Part shown: positions 25,501 to 33,103 of the stretch, piece after piece
How positions within the stretch are numbered: the first letter of the stretch is position 1
Layout of the letters: each line of letters opens with the position of its first letter
DNA from: Asanoa iriomotensis
GTDB taxonomy: Bacteria; Actinomycetota; Actinomycetes; Mycobacteriales; Micromonosporaceae
DNA length: 64,000 bases
NCBI RefSeq assembly: GCF_016862515.1
Contig: NZ_BONC01000010.1
Location: 62,001 to 126,000 of the forward strand
Direction: 5' to 3'
The notes under the pieces: model-generated
Told to the model about the DNA's origin: nothing
The model's database searches: none
The model's input: the letters and a program-made list of their open reading frames with translations, nothing else
Position numbers and translations under genes: made by a program

Positions 25501-25878
25501 GTTGACCGCGGCGACCGCGCCTTCCTGGTCGACGACCCCACGCAGCGGTGCGGTCCTGGCCACCGCGCCGGTGTTGACGTACCCGACCGAGAGGCCGGAA
25601 CTGCCGAGGTCGGCGGTCAGCGCGTCGGCCCGCGTCCAGCCGTTGGCGTCCAGCCGGTCGAAGGAGGTCAGCTCGAGCCCAGGCGCGACCGGCCGGGTGC
25701 GCCGGTCGGTCTCGATCGACTGCTCGACGGCCGGCGCCACCGACGTCGACGGTGCCGGGTATGACGACGCGGCGGTCGAGTCAACGCCGTCGACGGGCGC
25801 GGCGACGGCCGGACCACCACCGAGCAGCACGGCCAGCAGGGGCAACAGCAAAGGCGCGGCGGATCGACGGGAACCCAT
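22483..25878 (-). CDS. Secreted fusion of phosphodiester glycosidase (NAGPA-like) and metallophosphoesterase
   Basis: A 1131-residue exported protein. Signal peptide about 1-26 ('APLLLPLLAVLLGGGPAVAA'). The NAGPA domain (about 60-390) has 'AAVNGDFFDINQSGAAQGIG' and 'ALNLDGGGSSTLVA', the family's hallmark blocks. An Ig-like stretch follows, then a carbohydrate-binding-like sandwich (about 560-700) with 'PQAFGMWIYGNGKGEWPSLH'. The calcineurin-type phosphoesterase (about 725-1000) has 'LSDAQF', 'IDGDLVD', 'VPGNHEIMG', 'AHHPP' and 'GAHVGT'. A final Ig-like domain of about 90 residues ends the protein. ATG 25878 starts the signal peptide; the frame is open further but only over another gene. It likely trims sugar-phosphodiester-linked polymers and then releases phosphate. 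Confidence 0.87.
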   Translation of the reverse strand: MGSRRSAAPLLLPLLAVLLGGGPAVAAPVDGVDSTAASSYPAPSTSVAPAVEQSIETDRRTRPVAPGLELTSFDRLDANGWTRADALTADLGSSGLSVGYVNTGAVARTAPLRGVVDQEGAVAAVNGDFFDINQSGAAQGIGVRDGALVQSPVAGHPDGVAVGPDGVGRVVQFYFAGTAALPGGPITLTQFNNLVQAGGVGVFTALWGDYDRARAVAGAARVTEVTLAGGRVAAVANAAGRGPIPAGTTVLLGRDAGADALAGLRAGDPVDVTYKARPSDDRAVAAAIGGNRVLVKGGVPQDIGDVTPEPRTAVGFSADGKKMIMLTVDGRQADSRGVTLTELGRLMASLGAHDALNLDGGGSSTLVAREPGAPAVRVENAPSDGSERPVPNGLAVYAPEGSGLLRAYWVKTVTDPAAAPGIGPVRGGRPDRVFPGLTRRLSAAGYDETYGPAAGAPAWRSNRVLNGTVSADGVFRGLLPGSATVTASRGSARGSVDLVVLGPLSRVDATADKVALDGAGSTGTFGVVGYDAEGNGAPIEPGDVRLVYDPSLVEVTPGTNGFFTVRAVREGGSGLVTATVNGQRTVVPVTIGLTDVPVATFDDAAAWKFSAARATGSVAPAPGHTGNGLRMAYDFGQSTGTRAAYADPPQWIPVDGQPQAFGMWIYGNGKGEWPSLHLHDALDQQHVLRGPYITWTGWRYVEMAVPPGVQYPVRIRRFYVAETDPAEAYQTDIVIDDIVARVAPPVDAPPEPPRTDRVVLRNGTVDGAPWRLAVLSDAQFVAADPDSTQVARARRTLREIRAARPDFLVIDGDLVDTAYPQDFALAKQILDEELGGALPYFYVPGNHEIMGAPITNFTSAFGPTSRVFDHKGTRLVTLDTSTGSLRGGGFDQLLALRAALDSAATDPRIGSVAVFAHHPPRDPTPAKASQLGDRKEAALVEQWLADLQHRTGKGAAFVGAHVGTFHADRVDGVPYLINGNSGKEPSTAAHLGGFTGWTMLGIDPVTPGEAALARLNPLAEGPRWIDAEVNPHVDAVTVTAPATVAVGTPAAVGATLTQPGGRAVPVAAPVTAQWSGSPDLHVGSVLGVRPGDRAWFDPSTGRLTALRAGGAVTLTVTVNGVKASAAVALTS

Positions 25879-25949
25879 GCCGCGAGCCAACCGGAACCTG
25901 GAGAAATGTTCAAGGTACGGAGCAGTACGTGAAGGAAAACTCCGGTGGA

Positions 25950-25979
25950 TCCCGTGACGGGAGCGTTCCTTTAGACGCT
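25950..25979. promoter_or_regulatory. Clustered palindromes between the phosphodiester glycosidase and propeller genes
   Basis: TCCCGT-G-ACGGGA (25950-25962) is directly followed by AGCGT/ACGCT arms (25962-25966 and 25975-25979). Both lie in the 141-bp divergent intergenic region. They may be an operator or a transcribed hairpin; no regulator is assigned. Confidence 0.35.
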
Positions 25980-26019
25980 GTAACGGGTGGCAACGCACCG
26001 TTCGTTCGAAAGGAACAAC

Positions 26020-27366
26020 ATGCGCAGGATCTCCACGATCGCCGGTATCGCCGCGACGCTCCTCGTCGCCGGTGGACCGCCCGCCTCCGCACAGACCGAC
26101 TACGACCAACCCCTCGAGACGGCCAACTCGACCACACTCTTCAACGGCTTCGCCGACCTGGCCAAGAGCGACGCGACCGGCCGGATCCTGATCAGTCCCG
26201 GTCGAGGTTTCGACGAGATCATCGTCGCCGACCTCGACGGGCAGGTGATCGGCGCGGTTCCCGGTCAAGCGGGGGCGACCGGGCTCGCGCTGAGCAAGGA
26301 CGGGCGCACCGCGTATGCGGCACTGGCCGACGCGGGCGCGGTCAGCGTGATCGACGTGGCCACCGCCACCGAGACGGCGCGCTACCCGATCGGCGGCAAC
26401 ACCTGCCCGTACGACGTCGCGCTGGCCGGCGGCAAGCTCTGGTTCAGCTACGGCTGCTACGGCATCTCGAACTCGGCCATCGGCTCGATCGACATCGCCG
26501 CGCCGGGCACGCCGATGGCGCTGGGCCAGGGCGGCTACCTCACCTTCACACCGCGGCTGGCCAGCGGTTCCATCGACGACGGCGTGCTGTTCGCGGCAGT
26601 GGAGGGCGAGTTCCCGAACCGCCTGATCAGCTACGACGTCTCCGGGGGCACGGCGGTCCGGCGCACGGCTCTGGAAGACCGGCTGAGCAGCGTCAGCGAG
26701 TTCACGGTCACCCCGGACGGGTCGGCGATCATCGCGGCCACGCCCGGCGAATACCAGTTCACCACCAAGCTGGGCCGCTACTCGACCACCGACCTCACCG
26801 AGCAGGGCCGGTACGCCGTCCCCGGCCAGGTGGTCGGCATCGCCGTCGAGCCGGACGGGCGGGTCGCGACCTACTCCGACGACCACGGGATCGCCTACTT
26901 CGCCCCGGGTGAGTACGAACCGCGCTGGGTCGTCTACCGGAACTTCGCGCCCGGGCTCGACCCCGCCCACCGGGGCATCGCGATCGGCGGGCCGGGGCGG
27001 CTCCACCTGGTGCAGAAGATGCTCAGCAACTCGATGATGGCGCTGACGACGGTCGACGCCACGCCGATGGGCACGTCGCTGGCCGTCGAAGGACCTTTCT
27101 TCGCGTACGTCCGGAAGCCCGTCACCTTCACCGGCACGCTCGCGGCCGCCGACGGCACGGCGACCGGCGTGCGGACCGTGCAGGTCACCCGGCGCGACCC
27201 GCGCGGCACGACGGTCCTGCGCGACGTGCTGACCGCGGCCGACGGGTCGTTCACGGTCACCGACAAGCCGCGCGTGGTCGGCGAGACCACCTGGACGTTC
27301 ACCTTCGCGGGCACGGAACGGTTGCTGCCGTCCACCTTCGACGTGGGGCTGACCGTCGACCGGTAA
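26020..27366 (+). CDS. Secreted beta-propeller (YncE-like) protein with Ig-like tail
   Basis: A 448-residue exported protein. Signal peptide about 1-25 ('MRRISTIAGIAATLLVAGG'). A seven-bladed-type propeller (about 30-340) has repeats such as 'GATGLALSKDGRTAYAALAD', 'VSVIDVATATETARYPIGGN', 'FTVTPDGSAIIAATPGEY' and 'VVGIAVEPDGRVATYSDDHG'. A C-terminal Ig-like domain (about 355-448) reads 'VTFTGTLAAADGTATGVRTV'. No enzyme motif is visible, so a binding or cell-surface role is the most that can be said. ATG 26020 has GAAAGGA upstream. It is divergent from the phosphodiester glycosidase gene. Confidence 0.8.
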   Translation: MRRISTIAGIAATLLVAGGPPASAQTDYDQPLETANSTTLFNGFADLAKSDATGRILISPGRGFDEIIVADLDGQVIGAVPGQAGATGLALSKDGRTAYAALADAGAVSVIDVATATETARYPIGGNTCPYDVALAGGKLWFSYGCYGISNSAIGSIDIAAPGTPMALGQGGYLTFTPRLASGSIDDGVLFAAVEGEFPNRLISYDVSGGTAVRRTALEDRLSSVSEFTVTPDGSAIIAATPGEYQFTTKLGRYSTTDLTEQGRYAVPGQVVGIAVEPDGRVATYSDDHGIAYFAPGEYEPRWVVYRNFAPGLDPAHRGIAIGGPGRLHLVQKMLSNSMMALTTVDATPMGTSLAVEGPFFAYVRKPVTFTGTLAAADGTATGVRTVQVTRRDPRGTTVLRDVLTAADGSFTVTDKPRVVGETTWTFTFAGTERLLPSTFDVGLTVDR

Positions 27367-27377
27367 CGTGCGATGGC

Positions 27378-28523
27378 GTGACCATCCGCGTACGGGAGTT
27401 CCTGGCTGGGCCCGGCGCCGGCACCGATCTGCTGGCGCTGGGCGAGCCGACACACGGTGAGCCGGCGTTCGCGTTCGCCCGCAACGAGATCTTCCGGGAG
27501 CTGGTCGGGCTGGGCTTCCGCTCGATCGCCCTGGAGTCCGACCGGATCGCCGGGCTCGTCGCGGACGCGTACGTCCAAGGTGCGCCGGAGACGCTCGACT
27601 CCGCGCTGGCCGACGGGTTCAGCCACGGCTTCGGCCCGTTGCCGGGCAACCCGGAGCTGCTCGACTGGATGCGTTCCCACAACGCCGCCCGCCCGGCCGC
27701 GGAGCGGGTCACGCTGCACGGCTTCGACGCGCCGCTGGAGATGACCGGTGCGCCGAGCCCGCGCCGCTACCTGGCGCACGTGCTGGCCTACCTGGGCGAA
27801 CACGTCGACCCGCCGGCCGACATCGACGCGCTGGTCGGTGCCGACGAGCAGTGGACCGACGCCGAGGCGATCCTCGACCACACGCGCTCGGTCGGGCGTA
27901 CACCCGAGGCGTTCCGGCTCCGCGCGATCGCCGCCGACCTGCGGACCGCGCTCCATGCGTCGGCGCCGCAACTCGTCGCGGCCTCCTCCCTCGCCGCCTG
28001 GCGGCGCGCCGACCTGCACGCCGACGTGGCCGAGCGGGTGCTGGGCTACCACGCCGAGGCAGCGGCACCGGCGCCGCAGGCGTTGCGCACGTCGCGCCTG
28101 CTCGGGGTGCGGGACGCCTGGATGGCGCACAACCTGCTCGACATCCGCGCCCAGGAGCAGCACCGCGGACCGACGCTGGTGTTCGCCAGCAACCGGCACG
28201 TGCAGCGCCCGCCGAGCACGTGGCAGCTCGCCGGCATGAACCTCGAATGGTCGTGCGCGGGATCGATCGTGTCGGCCCTGCTCGGCGACCGCTACCGGGT
28301 GATCGTCGGCAGTCTGGGCGCGAGCACGCCGTTGGGGCTGCCGGCCGCGGCCGAGGGCACGTTCGAGGCGGCGCTTTCCGCGGCGGCCGACGGAGCGACG
28401 CTCTTCGTCGGTGCGGCGATCGACGGCCGAACGCGGACCGACATGACGCCGGAACAGGGTTACTTCCCGCTCGACCGGGAGCTGATCGCCACCAGCGACG
28501 GGATTCTGCACATCCCGGGCTGA
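27378..28523 (+). CDS. Erythromycin esterase-family protein
   Basis: A 381-residue member of the erythromycin esterase family (PF05139). 'ALGEPTHGEPAFAFARNEIF' carries the catalytic His of the EreA/B 'GExTHG' motif, and 'GFRSIALESDRIAG' carries the Glu. 'FASNRHVQRPPSTW' matches the third conserved block with its His. In true resistance enzymes the fold hydrolyses the macrolide lactone; most chromosomal homologues have unknown substrates. It starts 11 bases after the propeller gene, so co-transcription is likely. Confidence 0.85.
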   Translation: MTIRVREFLAGPGAGTDLLALGEPTHGEPAFAFARNEIFRELVGLGFRSIALESDRIAGLVADAYVQGAPETLDSALADGFSHGFGPLPGNPELLDWMRSHNAARPAAERVTLHGFDAPLEMTGAPSPRRYLAHVLAYLGEHVDPPADIDALVGADEQWTDAEAILDHTRSVGRTPEAFRLRAIAADLRTALHASAPQLVAASSLAAWRRADLHADVAERVLGYHAEAAAPAPQALRTSRLLGVRDAWMAHNLLDIRAQEQHRGPTLVFASNRHVQRPPSTWQLAGMNLEWSCAGSIVSALLGDRYRVIVGSLGASTPLGLPAAAEGTFEAALSAAADGATLFVGAAIDGRTRTDMTPEQGYFPLDRELIATSDGILHIPG

Positions 28524-28638
28524 GCCGTCCCGAACATCGGTCAATACGAACTATTCGCGTTGCGGGACAAGGTCAACTAGCAGAGATCGATACTCTTCCA
28601 CTCATGAATTCACGCTCGATGAGTGGTTGGGGGCCGTC

Positions 28639-29883
28639 TTGGCAGTGAGTTCCAGGTCCGTCTCGCGTGTGCGGCGGGCACTACGCAATGTGCTGGTCAC
28701 CTCGGCGGTGGCGGCCGTGACGCTCGCGGGCGTCGCGGGGCCGGCGTCGGCCAGGCCCAAGCCCGGGCCGGGTGGCGCCGTCGACCAGCTCCAGATCAGT
28801 CAACGGCCGTTGGTCGACGCCGCCACGCGGATCCGCGCGGTGGTCGACGAGGAGCGGTCCAACTTCGCGGGCATCGAGCTCGTCGGCTCCACCGAGCTGC
28901 GGCTCTATTGGAAGGGCACGCCACCGCCCGCGGTGGCCAAGGTCGTCGGGCAGCTGCGGCCTCGCGTTCCGATCAAGGTGCTTCCGGCGGCGTACGCGCT
29001 GCGCGAGCTCAAGGCCGAAGCCACGCGGCTCGTCGCGTCCGGCACCGGCGTCGTCCTGGCCGCGCCGCTCACCGACGGCAGCGGCCTGCAGGTCCGCGTG
29101 ACGGCGCAGGCCAGGATGGCTGACCCGCGCACGCTGACCGCCATGCCGACCAAGGTGGAGGTCGGCGACGCGCCGACCGCGACCGGCAGATGGGCCGACA
29201 CGTCACCGTTCTGGGGCGGGTCGACCATCGAACGACAGGTCAGCCCCACCACGATCGGGCGTTGCACGAGCGGTTTCGCGGGTCAGCGCAACGGCCAGAA
29301 GGTGCTGATCACGGCCGCCCACTGTGGCCCCACGGGCGCGGTGTGGCGGACGCCGAGCGGCACCTACTTCCCGCCCATCGGCGTCGGCACGGCCAACCAC
29401 CGCGTGGCCGACCTGGAGGCGCTGTTCATCCCGGTGGGCGACCACCGGGGCCGGATCTACGACGGCGGGGTCGACCCGACGGGCCAGGGCATCGGCGAGT
29501 TCTCCAAGGCGGTAGCCGGCTGGGGTCCGCCCGAGGTCGGTCAGTACGTCTGCCAGTCCGGCAGCTACTCCGGCGTCCGCTGCAGCCTGCGGATCACGCT
29601 GAAGTGGGTCAGCTACTCGCTCAACGGCGTCATCGTCACCAACGGCGTCGAGGCACAGCGCGACGACCGCGCCAACGCGGTCGGCAAGGGTGACAGCGGC
29701 GGGCCGGTGTTCCGGCTCTCCAGCGACCCGAACCGGGTCATCGCCCTCGGCGTCCAGTCGGCCGCGGACGGCAGCAAGCCGGCCACCTGCACGGGCATCG
29801 CGACCGAATGCTACTGGCGGCTGTACTTCGCCGACATGACCCAGATCGTCGGCCGCACCGGATTCACCATCACGGTCGGCTGA
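28639..29883 (+). CDS. Secreted trypsin-like (S1) serine protease
   Basis: About 414 residues. The signal region 'RALRNVLVTSAVAAVTLAGVAGPASA' is followed by a pro-region (about 30-190) and a chymotrypsin-fold domain. The triad is visible as 'LITAAHC' (His), 'RVADLEALFI' (Asp) and 'GKGDSGGPV' (Ser), the order of streptogrisin-like enzymes. Cys pairs 'RCTSG'/'AAHC' and 'YVCQSG'/'RCSLR' suggest disulfides. The start is uncertain: TTG 28627, TTG 28639 and GTG 28645 are in frame, and the GGGGG at 28629-28633 best suits 28639. A strong bidirectional hairpin follows the stop. Confidence 0.88.
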   Translation: MAVSSRSVSRVRRALRNVLVTSAVAAVTLAGVAGPASARPKPGPGGAVDQLQISQRPLVDAATRIRAVVDEERSNFAGIELVGSTELRLYWKGTPPPAVAKVVGQLRPRVPIKVLPAAYALRELKAEATRLVASGTGVVLAAPLTDGSGLQVRVTAQARMADPRTLTAMPTKVEVGDAPTATGRWADTSPFWGGSTIERQVSPTTIGRCTSGFAGQRNGQKVLITAAHCGPTGAVWRTPSGTYFPPIGVGTANHRVADLEALFIPVGDHRGRIYDGGVDPTGQGIGEFSKAVAGWGPPEVGQYVCQSGSYSGVRCSLRITLKWVSYSLNGVIVTNGVEAQRDDRANAVGKGDSGGPVFRLSSDPNRVIALGVQSAADGSKPATCTGIATECYWRLYFADMTQIVGRTGFTITVG

Positions 29884-29890
29884 CGGCACG

Positions 29891-29929
29891 ACGGCGCCGG
29901 CGGAGCCGTTCTAGCTCCGCCGGCGCCGT
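29891..29929. terminator. Bidirectional terminator between convergent genes
   Basis: ACGGCGCCGGCGGAGC (29891-29906) is perfectly complementary to 29914-29929, with loop CGTTCTA. It sits between the stops of the protease (+) and the membrane-anchored hypothetical gene (-), so it serves both strands. Confidence 0.85.
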
Positions 29930-29933
29930 TGCT

Positions 29934-30422
29934 TCAGTCGATCCGGATCGAGTCGGAGATCGTCGCGACCAGGGCGGGGTCGCTGGACACGACCTCGACG
30001 ACGATGTCCCGGTCGGGCACCACCGCCATCCACCGGGTGCGCCCGTCGGGCAGGGCTCCTTCGCTGGTGCGCACCGCCACGCCACCGATCTCGGCGGGCG
30101 TCGTGGCCGCGCTGTTCGCCGGGTCGGCCGACAGGTCCGACTCGCGCAACTCCACGTAGCTGACCTTCGGCGCCGGGTCGATGGCACAGGTGGGCACGTT
30201 GCCGGGATCGAGCACGTAGGTGTCGGCCACGGGGGTGCCGCACTCCAACCGGTTCTTCGGCCACGCTTCGGGCACCACGACGCTGACGCCCTCTTTGCTG
30301 ATCTCCCGGCCGGCGGCGGTGACCCGCTCACCGTCGCCCGACCCGCCGCGCACGAACCAGACCGCCGCGACGACGACCACCACACCAACGCCCGCGGCGC
30401 CCCAGACCCAGATCCTCTTCAT
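29934..30422 (-). CDS. Hypothetical membrane-anchored extracytoplasmic protein
   Basis: A 162-residue protein with one N-terminal membrane helix ('MKRIWVWGAAGVGVVVVVAA') and an outside domain. Two Cys ('RLECGTPV', 'VPTCAID') could pair. 'RMAVVPDRDIVVEVVSSDP'-like C-terminal strands resemble small actinobacterial lipoprotein-like domains. No signature motif is present, and I cannot assign a function. ATG 30422 is used because the preceding frame encodes an Arg-rich stretch incompatible with a leader. Confidence 0.65.
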   Translation of the reverse strand: MKRIWVWGAAGVGVVVVVAAVWFVRGGSGDGERVTAAGREISKEGVSVVVPEAWPKNRLECGTPVADTYVLDPGNVPTCAIDPAPKVSYVELRESDLSADPANSAATTPAEIGGVAVRTSEGALPDGRTRWMAVVPDRDIVVEVVSSDPALVATISDSIRID

Positions 30423-30487
30423 CCCACCAACCCCACGTCGCCCGTTTCGGATTCGACGCCCAGCGCCCGCCCTCGGTTGCACTTCGG

Positions 30488-30712
30488 CTATCGGATCAAA
30501 CCGGTCTCGGGATCGACCTGCGCGAGGAAGGCATGGATCGCGGCCCGATGGTCAGCCTCAGTGGATGATCTGCCGTCCGACGATGCCGAGCTGAAGCCAT
30601 AGCCCGGGTTGGGCCCGGAAATCCAGGTGTAGTCGTACTGTCCAGGATGATCGCGGCGCGCGACAACGTCGAACACCTCTCCATCGACTTCGACGCGAAC
30701 GGACGGCTGCAC
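30488..30712 (-). CDS. Small hypothetical protein
   Basis: A 74-residue protein: 'VRVEVDGEVFDVVARRDHPG' then 'YDYTWISGPNPGYGFS' and 'HRAAIHAFLAQVDPETGLIR'. The strand-strand-helix pattern and actinobacterial codon bias suggest a real small gene. It has no membrane segment and no Cys. It is read away from the TetR gene at 30748, whose start lies 36 bases from its GTG, and is followed by the membrane-anchored hypothetical gene on the same strand. Confidence 0.6.
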   Translation of the reverse strand: MQPSVRVEVDGEVFDVVARRDHPGQYDYTWISGPNPGYGFSSASSDGRSSTEADHRAAIHAFLAQVDPETGLIR

Positions 30713-30747
30713 GTCTTCACGCTAGCCGCGCAGGGGAGACTCGTGTC

Positions 30748-31332
30748 ATGACCTATCGGCGCTCGGCCGGGTCGCCGCGGGGGGATGCGCGGCGGCGGGA
30801 GTTGCTTGACCTTGTCACCGAGGATCTGGCTGTCAACGGGCTGGTCGACTTCTCGTTGCGCCGAGCGGCCAAGGCCGCCGGCACGACGCACAAGGTGCTG
30901 CTCTATCACTTCGAGAGCGCCGAGGATCTGTTGCAGCGGGCCGTGGCGCAGTTGCGTGAGCGGCGGATCGCTCGCGGCCTCGGGGCCGCTGCCGAGGCGC
31001 CCACGCTCGCCGGGCGGGTGCGCGCTCTCTGGCCCGTGCTGACCAGCGGGGAGTCGTGGGTGCTCGACCAGGCGATCGGGCTCGCGATCTACGACGCCGA
31101 CCGGCACGGCGGGCTCGCGCGGGGCGGGACCCAGCAGTATCTTCCGGCGCTCGTCTCACTCTGCCCTCCGGCGTGGTCGCCGGAGCGTAAGACCGAGGTC
31201 GCCGCGATGATCCTGGCCACGCTGCGGGGGTTTCTCATCGATCTGCGTACGAGTGGCGGCGACCCGGTCAGCGTCGACGTCGGCTTCGCCGCGTTGAGTC
31301 GCGCCCTCGAACGTGAGGAGGCCGCGGGCTAG
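30748..31332 (+). CDS. TetR-family transcriptional regulator
   Basis: A 194-residue regulator. The HTH (about 15-60) reads 'RRELLDLVTEDLAVNGLVDF', 'SLRRAAKAAGTTHKVLLYHF' and 'SAEDLLQRAV'. The C-terminal all-helical domain includes 'LDQAIGLAIYDADRHG'. ATG 30748 has GGGAGA upstream. It is followed 59 bases later by a hydrolase and a methyltransferase on the same strand, so it may regulate them as part of one unit. Confidence 0.87.
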   Translation: MTYRRSAGSPRGDARRRELLDLVTEDLAVNGLVDFSLRRAAKAAGTTHKVLLYHFESAEDLLQRAVAQLRERRIARGLGAAAEAPTLAGRVRALWPVLTSGESWVLDQAIGLAIYDADRHGGLARGGTQQYLPALVSLCPPAWSPERKTEVAAMILATLRGFLIDLRTSGGDPVSVDVGFAALSRALEREEAAG

Positions 31333-31391
31333 ACGCTTTGCGAACCACGTGGTTCACTTCGAGGGAGAGACCTGGAAGGGGGACCAGGCAC

Positions 31392-32408
31392 ATGAAGACG
31401 ATCCAGACCTCGGCCGGCCCGATCGCCTACACCGACTCCGGCGGAGGCGGCACCGGACCGACCATCGTGTTCCTGCACGGCATGCTGATGGACGGCTCAC
31501 TCTGGGACCAGACCGTCGCCGCGCTCACCGCCGACCACCGCTGTGTGGTGCCCACCCTGCCGATGGGTGCACACCAACTGCCGGCGAAGGCCGACGCCGA
31601 CCTCTCGTTGCCCGGCCTGGCCAGGTTGGTCGAGGAACTTCTCGCGGCGCTCGACCTCGACGACGTCACGCTGGTCGGCAACGACACCGGTGGAGCGTTG
31701 GCTCAGCTCGTGGTGGCCGGCGACCCCGCGCGGGTGTCCCGGGTGGTGCTCGCGTCGTGCGAGGCCTTCGACAACGTTCCGCCCGGCCTGACCGGCCGCA
31801 CACTGGCGTTCGCCGGCCTGCTGCCACCGCGCCTGTTCGGCCTGTTCATGACCCAGATGCGGGTCCGCGCCCTGCGCCGCCTGCCGGTCGCGTTCGGCTG
31901 GCTGACGAAACGCGGCGACGCGACCACGGCGCGCTGGATCCGGCCCGTCCTGCGTGAGGCCGGCATCCGCCGGGACGCGACCCGCATGTTGCGCGCGATC
32001 CGCCGCGACCGGGACGTCCTCAACCGCGTGGCCGTGCCGCGACTGTCCAATTTCGACGGCCCCGCCCTGGTGCTCTGGGCCCGCGCCGACCGGGTCATGC
32101 CGCCGGTGCACGGCGGCCGCCTGGCCGCGCTCTTTCCGCACGGCCGCCTGGTCGAGGTCGACGACACGGCCACGCTGATCCCACTCGACCAGCCCGGCGT
32201 CTTCGCCAGGAACCTCGCCGATTTCGTCCGCGCTACCGCGAGAACATGCAGACCGGGTTCGACGCCCTGGTCGAGCTGTACTACACCTACTGGGGCGAAT
32301 ACTTCCACCTGGCCCTGTTCGAGCCGGGCGACGATCCGGCCGACCTGGTCACCGCCTACGAGCGCACCCACGAGCGGTACCTCGACGCGATCGGGGGCCC
32401 GGGCGTAA
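31392..32408 (+). CDS. Alpha/beta hydrolase with abnormal C-terminal read-through
   Basis: An open frame of 338 codons. Residues 1-285 are a normal alpha/beta hydrolase: 'VFLHGMLMDGSLWDQTV', elbow 'LVGNDTGGALAQLV' (Asp in the nucleophile place), 'LVLWARADRVMPP' for the late acid and 'FARNLADFVRA' as the usual last helix. The expected catalytic His near the end is not obvious ('VEVDDTATLIPLDQP'), so activity is uncertain. The final 55 or so residues (32240-32408) are an out-of-frame reading of the methyltransferase gene, rich in Thr, Ser, Pro and Trp. This suggests that a deletion or frameshift joined the two genes and removed the original stop. Confidence 0.75.
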   Translation: MKTIQTSAGPIAYTDSGGGGTGPTIVFLHGMLMDGSLWDQTVAALTADHRCVVPTLPMGAHQLPAKADADLSLPGLARLVEELLAALDLDDVTLVGNDTGGALAQLVVAGDPARVSRVVLASCEAFDNVPPGLTGRTLAFAGLLPPRLFGLFMTQMRVRALRRLPVAFGWLTKRGDATTARWIRPVLREAGIRRDATRMLRAIRRDRDVLNRVAVPRLSNFDGPALVLWARADRVMPPVHGGRLAALFPHGRLVEVDDTATLIPLDQPGVFARNLADFVRATARTCRPGSTPWSSCTTPTGANTSTWPCSSRATIRPTWSPPTSAPTSGTSTRSGARA

Positions 32409-33103
32409 ATCGGATCATGGACGTGGCCTGTGGTGGCGGGGCGCTCTCGGCGTGGCTGGCCGATCGCACGACCGCGGACGTGGTCGGCGTCGACCAGTCG
32501 GCCAGCCAGCTCGCGCACGCCCGCCGGTGGCTCGCCGGCGGAACCCGACCGAAGCTGCGTTTCGTCCAGCAGGACGTCATGCGTCTCGGTGACCTCGCCG
32601 AGCCGCCCGTCGATGCCGTGATCTGCCTCGACGCCGCCTGCTACTTTCCCGACCGCCGGGCGGCGCTGCGCGGGATGGCGGCCCGCCTGCGCCCGGGGGG
32701 CCGGGTGCTGCTGGTCGACTGGTGCCGCGCCGAACACGCCACCAGGCTGCAGCGCGAGCTGATCCTCGATCCACTGTGCCGCTACTGGGCGATCGCCGAT
32801 CTGGAGACCGCCGAAGGCTATCGCCGGTCGTTCGAGACCGCTGGCTTCCACGTCCTCGCCCTGGACGACCTGTCCGACCAGGTGACGCCCAACTGGGAGC
32901 GCGGCTACCAGGCGGCGCTGCGCGCCGTCGCCGAACCGGTCCGGATCGACCGGATCCTGCGCCTGGCCGCCGCCGCCGTCAGGCACGGCAGCCTGGCCGT
33001 CCAAGCGGCCAAGGAGCAGTTCCAGGTCGCACTGCTCGCCAAGGCCGCCGCCGACTCGGGGCTGCTCCGCTACGTGTCGGTCCAGGCCGAGCGCGTCACG
33101 TGA
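32246..33103 (+). CDS. Class I SAM-dependent methyltransferase
   Basis: A 285-residue methyltransferase. Motif I is 'IMDVACGGGALSAWLAD' (about 57-73), with 'DVVGVDQSASQLAHARR' as motif II, 'QQDVMRLGDL' and 'DAVICLDAACYFPD' as motif III, and 'LRPGGRVLLVDW' after it. The overall plan matches Erg6/gamma-tocopherol-type small-molecule methyltransferases. The N-terminus is oddly short: the frame upstream continues as 'FRPRYRENM', which looks like family sequence, so an original longer N-terminus may be lost. It overlaps the hydrolase reading frame by 163 bases. Confidence 0.87.
   Translation: MQTGFDALVELYYTYWGEYFHLALFEPGDDPADLVTAYERTHERYLDAIGGPGVNRIMDVACGGGALSAWLADRTTADVVGVDQSASQLAHARRWLAGGTRPKLRFVQQDVMRLGDLAEPPVDAVICLDAACYFPDRRAALRGMAARLRPGGRVLLVDWCRAEHATRLQRELILDPLCRYWAIADLETAEGYRRSFETAGFHVLALDDLSDQVTPNWERGYQAALRAVAEPVRIDRILRLAAAAVRHGSLAVQAAKEQFQVALLAKAAADSGLLRYVSVQAERVT

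Noticed and set aside
22483-27453. A 1656-residue open frame on the minus strand
   Set aside because: The part above 25878 is Arg/Gly/Val-rich antisense of the beta-propeller gene; the signal peptide begins at ATG 25878.
27378-28523. A macrolide resistance gene
   Set aside because: The family motifs are present, but most chromosomal homologues have unknown substrates and no macrolide cluster is nearby.
32240-32408. A C-terminal domain of the hydrolase
   Set aside because: The residues are an out-of-frame reading of methyltransferase motifs, with no independent conservation expected.
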